A stretch of DNA of 64,000 nt, from NCBI GenBank assembly GCA_963626085.1, contig CAVFVJ010000033.1, positions 35,511-99,510 of the forward strand, written 5' to 3'. Below, one piece after another: positions 42,262 through 51,519 of this stretch. Source of the stretch: Colivivens sp963626085. Its GTDB lineage: Bacteria > Bacteroidota > Bacteroidia > Bacteroidales > Bacteroidaceae. Under the pieces are notes generated by a model that saw only the letters and a list, made by a program, of their open reading frames with translations, was not told the origin of the DNA and ran no database searches. Made by a program: the position numbers and the translations under genes. Numbering within the stretch: position 1 is the stretch's first letter; each line of letters begins with the position of its first letter.

Positions 42262-42324
42262 CCGTGGATTATAGTCCAGTATAACGATTGAATGAACAAT
42301 AACAAACAAAAATAAGAATTGTAT

Positions 42325-43002
42325 ATGAAGAAAATTTTACTTTCACTCGCTGCATTGGTTGCTGCTGTATCAGTGGACGCACAGACCAACAGCCTTTACA
42401 TCAAGGTTGGTGAGTCAGAGACAACATCAAAGATTCCAGTGAACATCTATATGACAAATGAAGCCAGCATTATCGGTTTGCAGGCAAGTTACGCTCTTCC
42501 AACCGGACTGACTCACGAGAACTCCATCTACGACAATGACAACAAGGAATATGTTGCGCTGAACAGTGAACGTTGCGCCAGCGAGTTCTCAAAGTACAAG
42601 GTTGAGATGTTCACCAACTCAAAACCTGAAGATTTGCTTCTCTCAGTTACAGCAGGAGCAACAAATGCGTCAATCACCGCAGGTGACGGTCTTATCGGCA
42701 CTTTCTACTTCGATGGCAGTTCATTAGATGACGGCACATATGAAGTGGCACAGTATACTGCTACCATCTTCCCAAGTGCAACTGAGCGTATCGACATCGA
42801 CAGCCGCTCTACAAGTGACGATGACCTCAAGGCATCATTCACCATCAAGGAAGGCAAAGTGATTGGTACTACTACAGGCATCAACAGCATCATTTCAACC
42901 GATGAGGCAGCAGACGGCATCTACAACATCGCAGGTCAGCGTCTGAATGCACCTCAGAAAGGACTGAACATTGTTGGCGGCAAGAAAGTATTGATTAAGT
43001 AA
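42325..43002 (+). CDS. Secreted cohesin-like protein with a Prevotella-type C-terminal tail
   Basis: 225 residues from the ATG at 42325 (an in-frame TTG lies 6 nt upstream). A Sec signal peptide (MKKILLSLAALVAAVSVDAQ) precedes one domain with the look of a cohesin or similar beta-sandwich: KIPVNIYMTNEASIIGLQASYALPTGL, then GDGLIGTFYFDGSSLDDGTYEV. The last 30 residues include DGIYNIAGQRLNAPQKGLNIV and end GGKKVLIK. Such tails close many secreted proteins of Prevotella, and their resemblance to type IX sorting signals suggests export by the machine encoded at 27.5-33.4 kb. Cargo and ligand are unknown. Confidence 0.75.
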   Translation: MKKILLSLAALVAAVSVDAQTNSLYIKVGESETTSKIPVNIYMTNEASIIGLQASYALPTGLTHENSIYDNDNKEYVALNSERCASEFSKYKVEMFTNSKPEDLLLSVTAGATNASITAGDGLIGTFYFDGSSLDDGTYEVAQYTATIFPSATERIDIDSRSTSDDDLKASFTIKEGKVIGTTTGINSIISTDEAADGIYNIAGQRLNAPQKGLNIVGGKKVLIK

Positions 43003-43031
43003 TCATCATTCTTAGTCATTCCGACCAGTAT

Positions 43032-43062
43032 AAAGCCTGAGACCCAAACGGTCTCAGGCTTT
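43032..43062 (+). terminator. Terminator after the cohesin-like gene
   Basis: A perfect 13-bp stem, AAAGCCTGAGACC (43032-43044) with GGTCTCAGGCTTT (43050-43062), and a 5-nt loop. The T tract after it is short (TTTCTCG). Confidence 0.85.
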
Positions 43063-43142
43063 CTCGTTGTACAGAGCGACTCTCTATCACAACACCAAAA
43101 GTCCACGCAAAGTGAATATTAAGCGTTAAACACGTTTATTAT

Positions 43143-43173
43143 TTTGTAATATCGGGGAAAAGCCGTATTTTTG
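43143..43173 (+). promoter_or_regulatory. Bacteroidetes-type promoter of dxs-trkA-trkH
   Basis: TTTG (43143-43146) and TATTTTTG (43166-43173) are 19 nt apart. The leader to the dxs ATG at 43197 is about 18 nt, so no TPP riboswitch is possible here. Confidence 0.8.
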
Positions 43174-43196
43174 CAAATTAAGAATGAGAAACATAT

Positions 43197-45113
43197 ATGA
43201 CTCTACAAAATAAAGAATTCACACTCCTGTCAAAAATAGAATACCCACAAGATCTAAGGAAACTGGAAGTGAACCAGTTGCCACAGTTATGTGACGAGAT
43301 ACGTCAGGACATCATAGAAGAATTGTCAGTCAATCCAGGACACCTCGCATCAAGTCTGGGAGCTGTAGAGATAATAGTAGCGTTACACTATGTGTTCAAC
43401 ACACCAGACGACAGGCTGGTATGGGACGTAGGGCATCAGGCTTATGCACACAAGATACTCACTGGCCGCAAGGAACGGTTCAGTACCAACAGAAAGTTTC
43501 ACGGACTGAAACCATTTCCATTCCCCTCAGAGAGTGTCTATGACTCCTTCTGCTGCGGACATGCATCCAACTCTATCTCTGCGGCTTTAGGCATGGCAGT
43601 CGCCGCCAAACGGCAAGGACTCGACCGCAGAGTGGTGGCAGTAATAGGTGACGGGGCAATGAGCGGTGGACTGGCATTCGAGGGACTCAACAACGTGTCG
43701 AGTACCCCCAACGACATGCTCATCATACTCAACGACAACAACATGTCGATTGACAAGAGCGTGGGAGGCATGAGGGAGTACCTGCTCAAGCTCACCACCA
43801 ACAGCACATACAACAACCTGAGGTACAAGGCTTCGCTCAAACTCTACGAGTGGGGCATACTGAACGACCAGCGCAAAAAAGGACTCATACGGTTCCACAA
43901 CAGCATCAAGTCACTGCTGACACGTCAGCAGAACATCTTCGAGGGTCTCGACATCCGTTACTTCGGGCCGGCAGACGGACATGACGTAAAGGAACTGGTA
44001 AGGATACTCAGAGCCATCAAGGACATGAAAGGACCGAAAATCCTACATCTGCATACAGTCAAGGGGAAGGGGTACGCTCCTGCGGAACAAAACGCCACCC
44101 TATGGCACGCTCCGGGCAAGTTCGACTACGAGTCTGGTGAACGGCTTGGATGTGACAGTGACACGCCACAACCACCCAAGTATCAAGACGTGTTCGGACA
44201 GACACTGCTTGAATTGGCGCAACAAAACGAGCGTATAGTAGGAGTTACTCCTGCAATGCCCACAGGTTGTTCCATGGATATCATGATGAAAGCGATGCCA
44301 GACCGAACCTTCGACGTGGGAATTGCCGAGGGACATGCAGTCACGTTCTCAGGCGGCATGGCAAAAGACGGGATGATACCATTCTGCAACATCTATTCGT
44401 CATTCAGTCAGCGAGCCTATGACAACATCATCCATGATGCAGCCATCATGAACCTCAACCTCGTGCTCTGCCTCGACAGAGCTGGCATCGTCGGAGAGGA
44501 CGGACCCACGCACCATGGAGCATTCGACATGGCGTTCCTCCGTCCCATACCAAACCTAACCATTGCATCGCCCTATGACGAACACGAGATGCGCAAACTG
44601 ATGTACACAGCCCAATTGCCAGGCAAAGGGACCTTCGTCATACGCTATCCACGCGGCAGCGGTTCCATAATAGGCTGGAAATGTCCGTTTGAGGAGATAC
44701 AGGTGGGCAAGGGACGCAAGCTCAAGGATGGAAGTGACATCGCAGTACTCACCATCGGTCCTATAGGCATGGAAGCTGCCAAAGCCATCATCATGGCAGA
44801 GATGAATGCCATGAACAATGGCAAAAAACTAAGTGTGGCACACTATGACATGCGATTCCTTAAACCGATCGACACAGAGCTACTCAAGGAGGTATGCGAG
44901 AGGTTCGATTATGTCATCACCGTTGAAGACGGCGTCCTCAACGGTGGATTCGGCAGTGCAGTGACCGAATATGTCAACGACAACGGATACAGCACCAGGG
45001 TACACCGCATGGGTATACCCGATGAGTTTGTGGAACACGGCTCCATCCGCGAACTAAGGAAACTTATACATCTGGATGCAGATGCCATCTGTAAAGCCAT
45101 AGAAGAAAAATGA
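43197..45113 (+). CDS. dxs: 1-deoxy-D-xylulose-5-phosphate synthase
   Basis: 638 residues. DXS condenses pyruvate and glyceraldehyde 3-phosphate, the first step of the MEP isoprenoid pathway, and needs thiamine diphosphate. The N-terminal domain has HLASSLGAVEI, WDVGHQAYAHKILTGR and the TPP motif VIGDGAMSGGLAFEGLNN with NDNNMSID (about residues 150-185). The central domain has MPDRTFDVGIAEGHAVTFSGGMA and RAGIVGEDGPTHHGAFD. The stop overlaps the trkA start (ATGA). Confidence 0.97.
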   Translation: MTLQNKEFTLLSKIEYPQDLRKLEVNQLPQLCDEIRQDIIEELSVNPGHLASSLGAVEIIVALHYVFNTPDDRLVWDVGHQAYAHKILTGRKERFSTNRKFHGLKPFPFPSESVYDSFCCGHASNSISAALGMAVAAKRQGLDRRVVAVIGDGAMSGGLAFEGLNNVSSTPNDMLIILNDNNMSIDKSVGGMREYLLKLTTNSTYNNLRYKASLKLYEWGILNDQRKKGLIRFHNSIKSLLTRQQNIFEGLDIRYFGPADGHDVKELVRILRAIKDMKGPKILHLHTVKGKGYAPAEQNATLWHAPGKFDYESGERLGCDSDTPQPPKYQDVFGQTLLELAQQNERIVGVTPAMPTGCSMDIMMKAMPDRTFDVGIAEGHAVTFSGGMAKDGMIPFCNIYSSFSQRAYDNIIHDAAIMNLNLVLCLDRAGIVGEDGPTHHGAFDMAFLRPIPNLTIASPYDEHEMRKLMYTAQLPGKGTFVIRYPRGSGSIIGWKCPFEEIQVGKGRKLKDGSDIAVLTIGPIGMEAAKAIIMAEMNAMNNGKKLSVAHYDMRFLKPIDTELLKEVCERFDYVITVEDGVLNGGFGSAVTEYVNDNGYSTRVHRMGIPDEFVEHGSIRELRKLIHLDADAICKAIEEK

Positions 45114-46486
45114 AGATAGTTATCGCCGGTGCAGGAGCGGTGGGGACACATCTTGCACGAATGCTTTCAAAGGAGAACCTTGACATCATCCTCATCGACA
45201 AGGATGAAGACAAGTTAGCCAAGCTCAACAACGACCTTGACATTATGACGCTTGTGGTCTCACCTACATCTATCAAGGGACTTAAACAAGCTGGCATAAG
45301 CAACGCAGACCTCTTCATTGCTGTCACTCCCCATGAAAGCGAGAACTTGTTTTGCTGCATGCTTGCCAGACAACTGGGAGCAAAGCGCACGGTGGCGAGG
45401 ATAGACAACTACGAATACATGGGGGAGGAGCACCGCAGAATTTTCGACAATGCAGGCATCAGTTCGCTCATCTACCCAGAATACCTTGCAGGCAAGGAAA
45501 TAGCGGCATCTGTGCTCCACAGCTGGGTCAGACAACTGTGGGAGTTTGACGGAGGTCTGGTGCTACTCAGTGTGAAGATGCATGAAATCAATCCGTTAGA
45601 GAGGCACCCACGCGAAGAGAACCGGAATCAGTTGATTGACTGCTCTCTGAAAGAGATTGGCATGGCTGGTCATCGGTTTCATGTGGTTGCGATAAAAAGG
45701 GACGATGAGACCATCATTCCACGTGGAGACGAGAAGATTCTCTCCAATGACCTCGTGTTCTTCATGACCACACGTGACCAGATAAGCAATCTGAGACACC
45801 TCGCAGGCAAGGACAATTACCCGGCTGTAAAACATATCATGATTATTGGAGGAGGCAAGCTGGCTGTAAGGGTCGATTGGGCCATACCCGACAACTACTC
45901 TGTGAAGATTATCGAACCCGACATTGCACGGTGTGAACAACTTGGACGGCTAACCAAAGACAGAACACTCATAATCAACGGTGACGGCTACGACATTGAC
46001 CTGCTGAAAGACGAAGGCTACAAACATATCGAAGGGTTCGTTGCACTTACCGACAACGACGAGAAGAACATACTGGCATGTGTGGCAGCCCGTAGAAACG
46101 GGATATGCAACACATATGCACAGGTGGAGAACCTCTCCTACCTCGACATGGCAGAATCGCTCGATGTGGGCACCATCATCAACAAGAAGATGATGGCAGC
46201 AAGCCATATCTACCAAATGCTACTGAAAGCAGATGTCAACAACGTAAAGATGCTGACGGTGGCAGACGCAGACGTGGCTGAGTTCATCATCAAGGAGGAC
46301 TCACACGTGACAAAAAAACCGGTAATGGAGATAGGACTACCCAACAATGTCAATATCGGTGGGATGATACGTGACGGCAAAGGGCAACTGGTATCGGGAC
46401 AAACCCAACTGAAGGCAGGCGACAGGGTTGTCGTGTTCTGTGCCAGTCAGACTCTGAAGAAACTGGACAGATACTTCACCAAGTAA
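45110..46486 (+). CDS. trkA: Trk potassium uptake regulatory subunit TrkA
   Basis: 458 residues with two RCK modules. Each starts with a Rossmann fold: KIVIAGAGAVGTHLARML with DIILIDKDEDKL at residues 2-35, and HIMIIGGGKLAVRVDWAI near residue 245. Each is followed by a TrkA-C domain. TrkA binds NAD(H) on the cytosolic side and gates the TrkH channel. It overlaps dxs by 4 bases and precedes trkH by 12 nt. Confidence 0.95.
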   Translation: MKIVIAGAGAVGTHLARMLSKENLDIILIDKDEDKLAKLNNDLDIMTLVVSPTSIKGLKQAGISNADLFIAVTPHESENLFCCMLARQLGAKRTVARIDNYEYMGEEHRRIFDNAGISSLIYPEYLAGKEIAASVLHSWVRQLWEFDGGLVLLSVKMHEINPLERHPREENRNQLIDCSLKEIGMAGHRFHVVAIKRDDETIIPRGDEKILSNDLVFFMTTRDQISNLRHLAGKDNYPAVKHIMIIGGGKLAVRVDWAIPDNYSVKIIEPDIARCEQLGRLTKDRTLIINGDGYDIDLLKDEGYKHIEGFVALTDNDEKNILACVAARRNGICNTYAQVENLSYLDMAESLDVGTIINKKMMAASHIYQMLLKADVNNVKMLTVADADVAEFIIKEDSHVTKKPVMEIGLPNNVNIGGMIRDGKGQLVSGQTQLKAGDRVVVFCASQTLKKLDRYFTK

Positions 46487-46498
46487 ACAACACATGCA

Positions 46499-48004
46499 AT
46501 GATCAACTGGCGACAGATACTCAAGGTAATAGGCATTCTGCTTTTCATCGAAGCGGGCAACCTGCTCGTCACCCTCTGTGTCGCCCTCCTCTACCACGAG
46601 GATGTGATGCCGTTCGTTTGGGCCATCATCTGTTCCTTGGCACTCGGATTCACTGGAGCAACTGTAGGATGGAACGCAGGCAAGAACATAAGCCGTCGCG
46701 ACGGTTATGTGATAGTGTCTCTGGTATGGGTCGTGTTTTCTCTCATAGGGGCAATCCCATTTATCCTTACTGATAGCGTACACGACTTTGCAAGCGCATT
46801 CTTCGAGACGATGTCGGGATTCACGTCCACAGGAGCAACAGTCATGGATAATATCGACATACTGCCAAGGGGTATTGTGTTCTGGCGGAGCATGACACAA
46901 TGGATTGGCGGTATCGGAATCATCTTCTTCACCCTTGCCATCCTTCCTGCATTCGGTGTCGGTGAGGTCAAACTGTTCGCAGCCGAATCCACCGGTCCAC
47001 TGCAAGACAAGATACATCCGCGCATCAGTGTGGCTGTACGGTGGATTGTATCCATTTACCTCGGACTCACCCTAATGTGTATCGCTGCCTTGTGGCTGTG
47101 CGGCATGAGTCTTTTCGACGCAGTCAACATCGGTATGACTACAACAGGCACAGGAGGGTTCTCGCCACATTCAGCACTATTCCACGACCAGTGGCACTCG
47201 CCAGCAATCGAGTATGTAACTACCGTGTTCATGTTTCTCTCCGGAGTGAACTACACGCTACTCTACTACACTGTACTGAAAGGTCGTATACGCAAGGTCT
47301 TCGACAACTACGAACTGCGTGTGTACCTTTTCTTTCTGTGTACAGCCACACTGCTCTGCACCCTCTTCATGATGGTACGAAGCGAAGGCAACGACCTTGA
47401 GTCCATATTCCGTGAGTCACTGTTCACCACTGTATCTCTACAGACCACAACAGGATTCGCATCCTACGACTATACCATGTGGCCACAGACCCTGATGCCC
47501 GTACTGATATTCCTCATGTTTGCCGGAGCGTGCTCTGGCTCCACATCCGGTGGATTCAAGTGTGTGCGGTGGGCTATATTATGGAAAGTGTTGCAGAATG
47601 AGTTCAAGAGGATTATCCATCCACGGATAGTAGCACCCGTGAAACTGAACAACGAGATAATACCCACGTCAGTGCAGAAGACACTGCTCGCCTACGTCAC
47701 CCTATTTGTAGGCTCTCTCGTCATAGGTACGTTCATTCTTATCCTGTGTGGAGTTGACAACACCTACATAGAGGTGAACGGCACTAATGGGGCGATGCGA
47801 CAAGACTACACCGAAGCTCTGAGCCTGTCACTCTCATCGCTGAGCAACGTGGGATTGGCGATGGACTATTTCGGACCGATCCATTCATGGGCAGTACTCA
47901 GTCCTACAAGCAAGATAACCTGCTCACTGCTTATGCTAATAGGCCGACTGGAGATATTCCCCATATTAATTCTGTTAACCAAAAGTTTCTGGAGGAAAGA
48001 TTGA
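46499..48004 (+). CDS. trkH: Trk potassium uptake channel TrkH
   Basis: 501 residues, polytopic, with the four-fold P-loop repeats of the SKT superfamily. Filter-like segments are visible as ETMSGFTSTGATVMDN near residue 105, GMTTTGTGGFSPHS near 212, SLQTTTGFASYDY near 315 and SSLSNVGLAMDYFGP near 443. Together with TrkA it takes up K+ driven by the membrane potential. The end of trkH is 30 nt before the ATG of comM. Confidence 0.95.
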   Translation: MINWRQILKVIGILLFIEAGNLLVTLCVALLYHEDVMPFVWAIICSLALGFTGATVGWNAGKNISRRDGYVIVSLVWVVFSLIGAIPFILTDSVHDFASAFFETMSGFTSTGATVMDNIDILPRGIVFWRSMTQWIGGIGIIFFTLAILPAFGVGEVKLFAAESTGPLQDKIHPRISVAVRWIVSIYLGLTLMCIAALWLCGMSLFDAVNIGMTTTGTGGFSPHSALFHDQWHSPAIEYVTTVFMFLSGVNYTLLYYTVLKGRIRKVFDNYELRVYLFFLCTATLLCTLFMMVRSEGNDLESIFRESLFTTVSLQTTTGFASYDYTMWPQTLMPVLIFLMFAGACSGSTSGGFKCVRWAILWKVLQNEFKRIIHPRIVAPVKLNNEIIPTSVQKTLLAYVTLFVGSLVIGTFILILCGVDNTYIEVNGTNGAMRQDYTEALSLSLSSLSNVGLAMDYFGPIHSWAVLSPTSKITCSLLMLIGRLEIFPILILLTKSFWRKD

Positions 48005-48033
48005 GAAGAAAGGAAACAAGAGACAAGACAACA

Positions 48034-49581
48034 ATGATAACAAAAGTTTACTCAGCAACATTACAAGGACTGGACGCATTACCAGTCACCATCGAGACAT
48101 GTATCAACCATAGTCCAACACCACGTTTCTCCATCGTCGGACTGCCAGACAGTGCTGTACGCGAGAGCCAGGACAGGGTTTTATCCGCATTGGCTGACAA
48201 CCAGTACAAGATAAACATGAAGGAGATTATCGTCAATCTCGCACCTGCCGACATCAAGAAGGAAGGGTCAGGGTTCGACCTTCCCATAGCTCTCGGAGTA
48301 CTGATGTCGATGCAGCTCCTGGAGACAAAGGACATTGAGAAATACATGTTTGTGGGAGAACTTGGCCTCGACGGGACAGTACAGCCTGTGAAAGGGGCAC
48401 TTCCAATAGCCATCAAAGCAAGGCAGATGGGGTTTGAGGGACTTTTCGTACCAGAAGAGAACGTGCGCGAGGCTGCTGTGGTGAACAGACTAAGAGTATA
48501 CGGCATAAGACACCTCATGGAGGTTGTGGGATTTCTGTCAGGCACATCGACGATTCCTCCTACGGAAATCAACACACGTGAGTTGTTCTTCTCGCAACAG
48601 TACCATTTCGACTTCGACTTCGATGAAGTCAAAGGGCAGGAGAATGTAAAGCGTGCGTTTGAAGTGGCAGCGGCAGGCGGCCATAATATCATACTTGTCG
48701 GCAGTCCCGGTTGCGGCAAGTCGATGATGTCGAAACGCATCCCCTCCATCCTACCTCCACTGTCACTTGCAGAGAGTCTAGAGACAACCCAGATTCACAG
48801 TATTGCCGGTAAATTGGGTAAAGAAACATCACTTATCACCCAGCGTCCTTTCCGCTCGCCTCATCACACAGTGTCCGATGTTGCGCTGGTGGGTGGCGGT
48901 ACTACATTCATGCCTGGAGAAATCTGTCTGGCACATAACGGAGTACTATTTCTCGATGAATTCACTGAGTTCTCCAAGTCTGTGTTGGAGACACTGCGCC
49001 AGCCCCTCGAAGACCGTGTCATAACCATATCAAGAGCACGCTATAACATCACCTTACCCTGCTCGTTCATGCTTGTCGCATCGATGAATCCATGTCCATG
49101 CGGATACAAACACCATCCCACCCATCCTTGTGTATGTACCCCATCACAAGTCCAACGGTATCTCAACAAGATAAGCGGACCGTTAATGGACAGGATAGAC
49201 ATTCAGGTAGAGGTGGAAAGTGTTCCGTTCTGTGACATGGCTGACAAGCCGAAGGGGGAATCGAGCGAAGTGATACGAGAGAGAGTCATCAAAGCGCGCA
49301 AGATACAGGAAGAAAGGTACAAGGACGTAAAAGGCGTACACTGCAACGCACAGATGACATCCTCACAACTGAACAAGTACGCTTGTCTCGATGACCAAAG
49401 TACCGAACGTCTGCGCGATGCCATGAAACGGCTCAACTTGTCTGCACGTGCCTATGACCGTATACTGAAGGTGGCACGCACCATCGCTGACCTTGATGGC
49501 AGTGAGGACATAAAGTCGCGGCATATAGGCGAGGCCATAGGGTACAGGAATCTCGACCGCAGCGACTGGATGGAAGACTAA
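48034..49581 (+). CDS. comM: Mg-chelatase-like AAA ATPase ComM (YifB)
   Basis: 515 residues from the ATG at 48034; the N-terminus ITKVYSATLQGLDALPVTIE is canonical, and an upstream in-frame start would overlap trkH. The N-terminal ChlI-like domain (PRFSIVGLPDSAVRESQDRVLSAL, NLAPADIKKEGSGFDLPIALG) is followed by the AAA domain with Walker A VGSPGCGKSMMSKR near residue 223 and GVLFLDEFTEFSKSVLE, then a short zinc-like CPCGYKHHPTHPCVCTP segment. ComM is a hexameric helicase that helps branch migration during integration of transformed DNA. Convergent with the next gene, 30 nt apart. Confidence 0.94.
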   Translation: MITKVYSATLQGLDALPVTIETCINHSPTPRFSIVGLPDSAVRESQDRVLSALADNQYKINMKEIIVNLAPADIKKEGSGFDLPIALGVLMSMQLLETKDIEKYMFVGELGLDGTVQPVKGALPIAIKARQMGFEGLFVPEENVREAAVVNRLRVYGIRHLMEVVGFLSGTSTIPPTEINTRELFFSQQYHFDFDFDEVKGQENVKRAFEVAAAGGHNIILVGSPGCGKSMMSKRIPSILPPLSLAESLETTQIHSIAGKLGKETSLITQRPFRSPHHTVSDVALVGGGTTFMPGEICLAHNGVLFLDEFTEFSKSVLETLRQPLEDRVITISRARYNITLPCSFMLVASMNPCPCGYKHHPTHPCVCTPSQVQRYLNKISGPLMDRIDIQVEVESVPFCDMADKPKGESSEVIRERVIKARKIQEERYKDVKGVHCNAQMTSSQLNKYACLDDQSTERLRDAMKRLNLSARAYDRILKVARTIADLDGSEDIKSRHIGEAIGYRNLDRSDWMED

Positions 49582-49611
49582 TGGGCGACAATATGTACAA
49601 GTGCATTCATT

Positions 49612-51171
49612 TCATTCAACCACCTTCCACTCAAGTGTGTGTACCCCGTCCTTCAGCATGAAGTTCATGCCAACCTTGACAACAGGCTTCGGCTGCATCT
49701 TGAATGCATCGGTGTTGTGTTTTGACTCTATCTGTGCAAGGGCATCCTCCACACTTCCGTTCAGTTTCAGTTCCATCACATATATGGCAGTTGCCGTTTC
49801 GAGCGTGATGTCGATGCGTCCCTTGGCTGTGTGCTGCTCCACATGTATGCGGTGGTCGGTAAGCAATGCGAAGATGATGTAAAGTGTCTGTTGCCAGTGA
49901 CCTTCATAGTTGGTGTTGTCGCAGTACGGTACTGTCTCGATGAAATCAGCAAGGAGTTGCAAGCCACCTTTGATGTCACCGTGTCTTATCAATGCGGACA
50001 TCTGGGCAATCGCCACGTCACATCGCTCTGCATATCCACCCATATAATTGGGCAGCAGACTCTCGAACATACCGACTTTAATCTCACGGTTCGGAAAATC
50101 CAGAGTATAGAGGTCTGTGTCCTCATCGTAGTCCTTGATGGTAATGTAACCACTTTGGTACAGCAACGGAGTAAGCGAAGTCATGGTTTCTGTGGGTGCA
50201 TCAAAGGCGGAACTTCTTGCCAGCATCTGTTTCAGTGCATCTGGCTGCACACGGAACTTGCGCATCATGTTGATTAGGTATGTGGGTGTGCCGGAACCGA
50301 ACCAATAGGCACCCAATTTTTGCTTTGACAGACAGTTGAGCAAGCTGAACGGATTGAACACGTCGGGCGAAGGCCATGTGAAGTGGTATCCGTCGTACAA
50401 AGCTGTAAGCTTGGCAAATGTCTCATCACTGCTCAGCTTCAGCTTCGCAGCCAGTGTGTCTATGTCGTCACTCATCTGAGTGAGCAGTTCCTCCTTCGTT
50501 ATTCCACAGATACCAGCGTACTCCTCATCCATGGAAATGTTGGTTATGTTGTTCAACTCGCTGAATATACTGAGTTGCGAGAACTTCGTTATGCCCGTCA
50601 TAAACACAAAACGGAGCATCGGCTCGGCTGCTTTAAGCGGACTGTAGAAATTACGCATCACATTGCGGAGGACTGGCAACTGCGTGTCCTCATGCACCAC
50701 GTCAAGCAACGGTGCGTCATATTCATCGATAAGTACAACCACCTGTTTGCCTGTCTTATGGTACACGGCCCCCATCAAGTCCTTTAGACGAAGGTTTGTA
50801 TCCTGTTTCCTGTTTATGCAGTCAAACTTGAGTTCCTGTTCCTCAATGATGTCAAGCAGATACCTGTTCAGCGCGTCTTTGTCCAAGTGCTTGCCACGGC
50901 TCATGTCGAAGTGTAGCACAGGATACTCGTTCCACACAGTCTCCAGCTTCTCCATGGCAAGTCCTTCAAACAAGTCTTTCCGACCCTCAAAATAGCTTTT
51001 GAAGGTGGACACCAACAGTGACTTGCCGAACCGCCTTGGACGGCTAAGGAAGAAAAACTTCCCGGCATGAGCCATGCGGTACACATACTCCGTCTTGTCC
51101 ACATAAAACATACCGAGTCTTCTGATTTCCTCGAATGTCTGTATTCCTATAGGGTATAATCTTGTCGCCAT
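49612..51171 (-). CDS. AAA-ATPase with C-terminal PD-(D/E)XK nuclease-like domain
   Basis: 519 residues. The N-terminal AAA-ATPase_like domain starts YPIGIQTFEEIRRLGMFYVDKTEYVYRMA with Walker A FLSRPRRFGKSLL near residue 48 and Walker B VVVLIDEYDAPLLDVV near residue 148. The C-terminal PDDEXK_9-type domain ends with GRIDITLETATAIYVMELKLNGSVEDALAQIESK, where Asp and the ExK motif would be catalytic, and VKVGMNF near the end. Many copies occur in Bacteroidetes genomes and their function is unknown; nuclease, defence and mobile-element roles have been proposed. A second copy runs off the right edge of the window. Confidence 0.88.
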   Translation of the reverse strand: MATRLYPIGIQTFEEIRRLGMFYVDKTEYVYRMAHAGKFFFLSRPRRFGKSLLVSTFKSYFEGRKDLFEGLAMEKLETVWNEYPVLHFDMSRGKHLDKDALNRYLLDIIEEQELKFDCINRKQDTNLRLKDLMGAVYHKTGKQVVVLIDEYDAPLLDVVHEDTQLPVLRNVMRNFYSPLKAAEPMLRFVFMTGITKFSQLSIFSELNNITNISMDEEYAGICGITKEELLTQMSDDIDTLAAKLKLSSDETFAKLTALYDGYHFTWPSPDVFNPFSLLNCLSKQKLGAYWFGSGTPTYLINMMRKFRVQPDALKQMLARSSAFDAPTETMTSLTPLLYQSGYITIKDYDEDTDLYTLDFPNREIKVGMFESLLPNYMGGYAERCDVAIAQMSALIRHGDIKGGLQLLADFIETVPYCDNTNYEGHWQQTLYIIFALLTDHRIHVEQHTAKGRIDITLETATAIYVMELKLNGSVEDALAQIESKHNTDAFKMQPKPVVKVGMNFMLKDGVHTLEWKVVE

Positions 51172-51519
51172 ACTTCAAATTGCAATCTCAGTGCAAATAT
51201 ATGACAAACAAACGAGACTGCCAAAAGAATCAGGGTATATTCGCACAATTCAAAACACTGCCCTTGTTGCCAACCTGCTCAGATTGGTCCGCAACGAAAA
51301 ATTGTCCACCAAAGGGCGTGAGGTTTCCAGATTTAATTTGTACCTTTGTCATACCGTTAAGTTCTTGCTTGCTTTGAAATACAGCACTAAGTCAGGTGGA
51401 AATTCTGACATGGCAACATTCTAGGCAACAAAATGCTACTCGGAATGTTATGAATATATGCATTGTAAAGTTGCGGATTTAAGGAGGGAATACTATCAAA
51501 CGAAATCAGTGTAACAATT
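51172..51519. other. Intergenic region with divergent promoter elements
   Basis: 348 bases with no gene. On the minus strand there is a complete promoter for the ATPase gene (51194-51225). On the plus strand a -7-like TACCTTTG (51341-51348) lies 170 nt before the helicase start, without a clear -33 element; TAAAGTTG at 51466-51473 is a weaker candidate nearer the gene. Confidence 0.55.
51194..51225 (-). promoter_or_regulatory. Bacteroidetes-type promoter of the AAA/PD-(D/E)XK gene
   Basis: On the minus strand TATATTTG (51201-51194) and TTTG (51225-51222) are 20 nt apart, a full match, 23 nt upstream of the start codon. Confidence 0.7.

Larger units (their letters stand above)
41499..42324. 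other. Gene-free region with a terminator, a palindrome array and two promoters
   Basis: 826 bases without a credible protein gene. The features in it are the korB terminator (41529), a four-copy 22-bp palindrome array (41785-41865), a -7/-33 pair at 42017-42047 and a stronger one at 42231-42261. The stretch between the two promoters has an 8-bp inverted repeat (ATTTGCAT at 42078, ATGCAAAT at 42115) and could encode a short RNA. Confidence 0.6.

Noticed and set aside
41973..42284. Open frame of 103 codons in the gene-free region
   Set aside because: The composition is unlike a protein of this genome, no family resemblance is visible, and it spans both promoter elements at 42040 and 42231-42261.
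43174..43196. TPP riboswitch before dxs
   Set aside because: The predicted leader is about 18 nt, too short for the aptamer.
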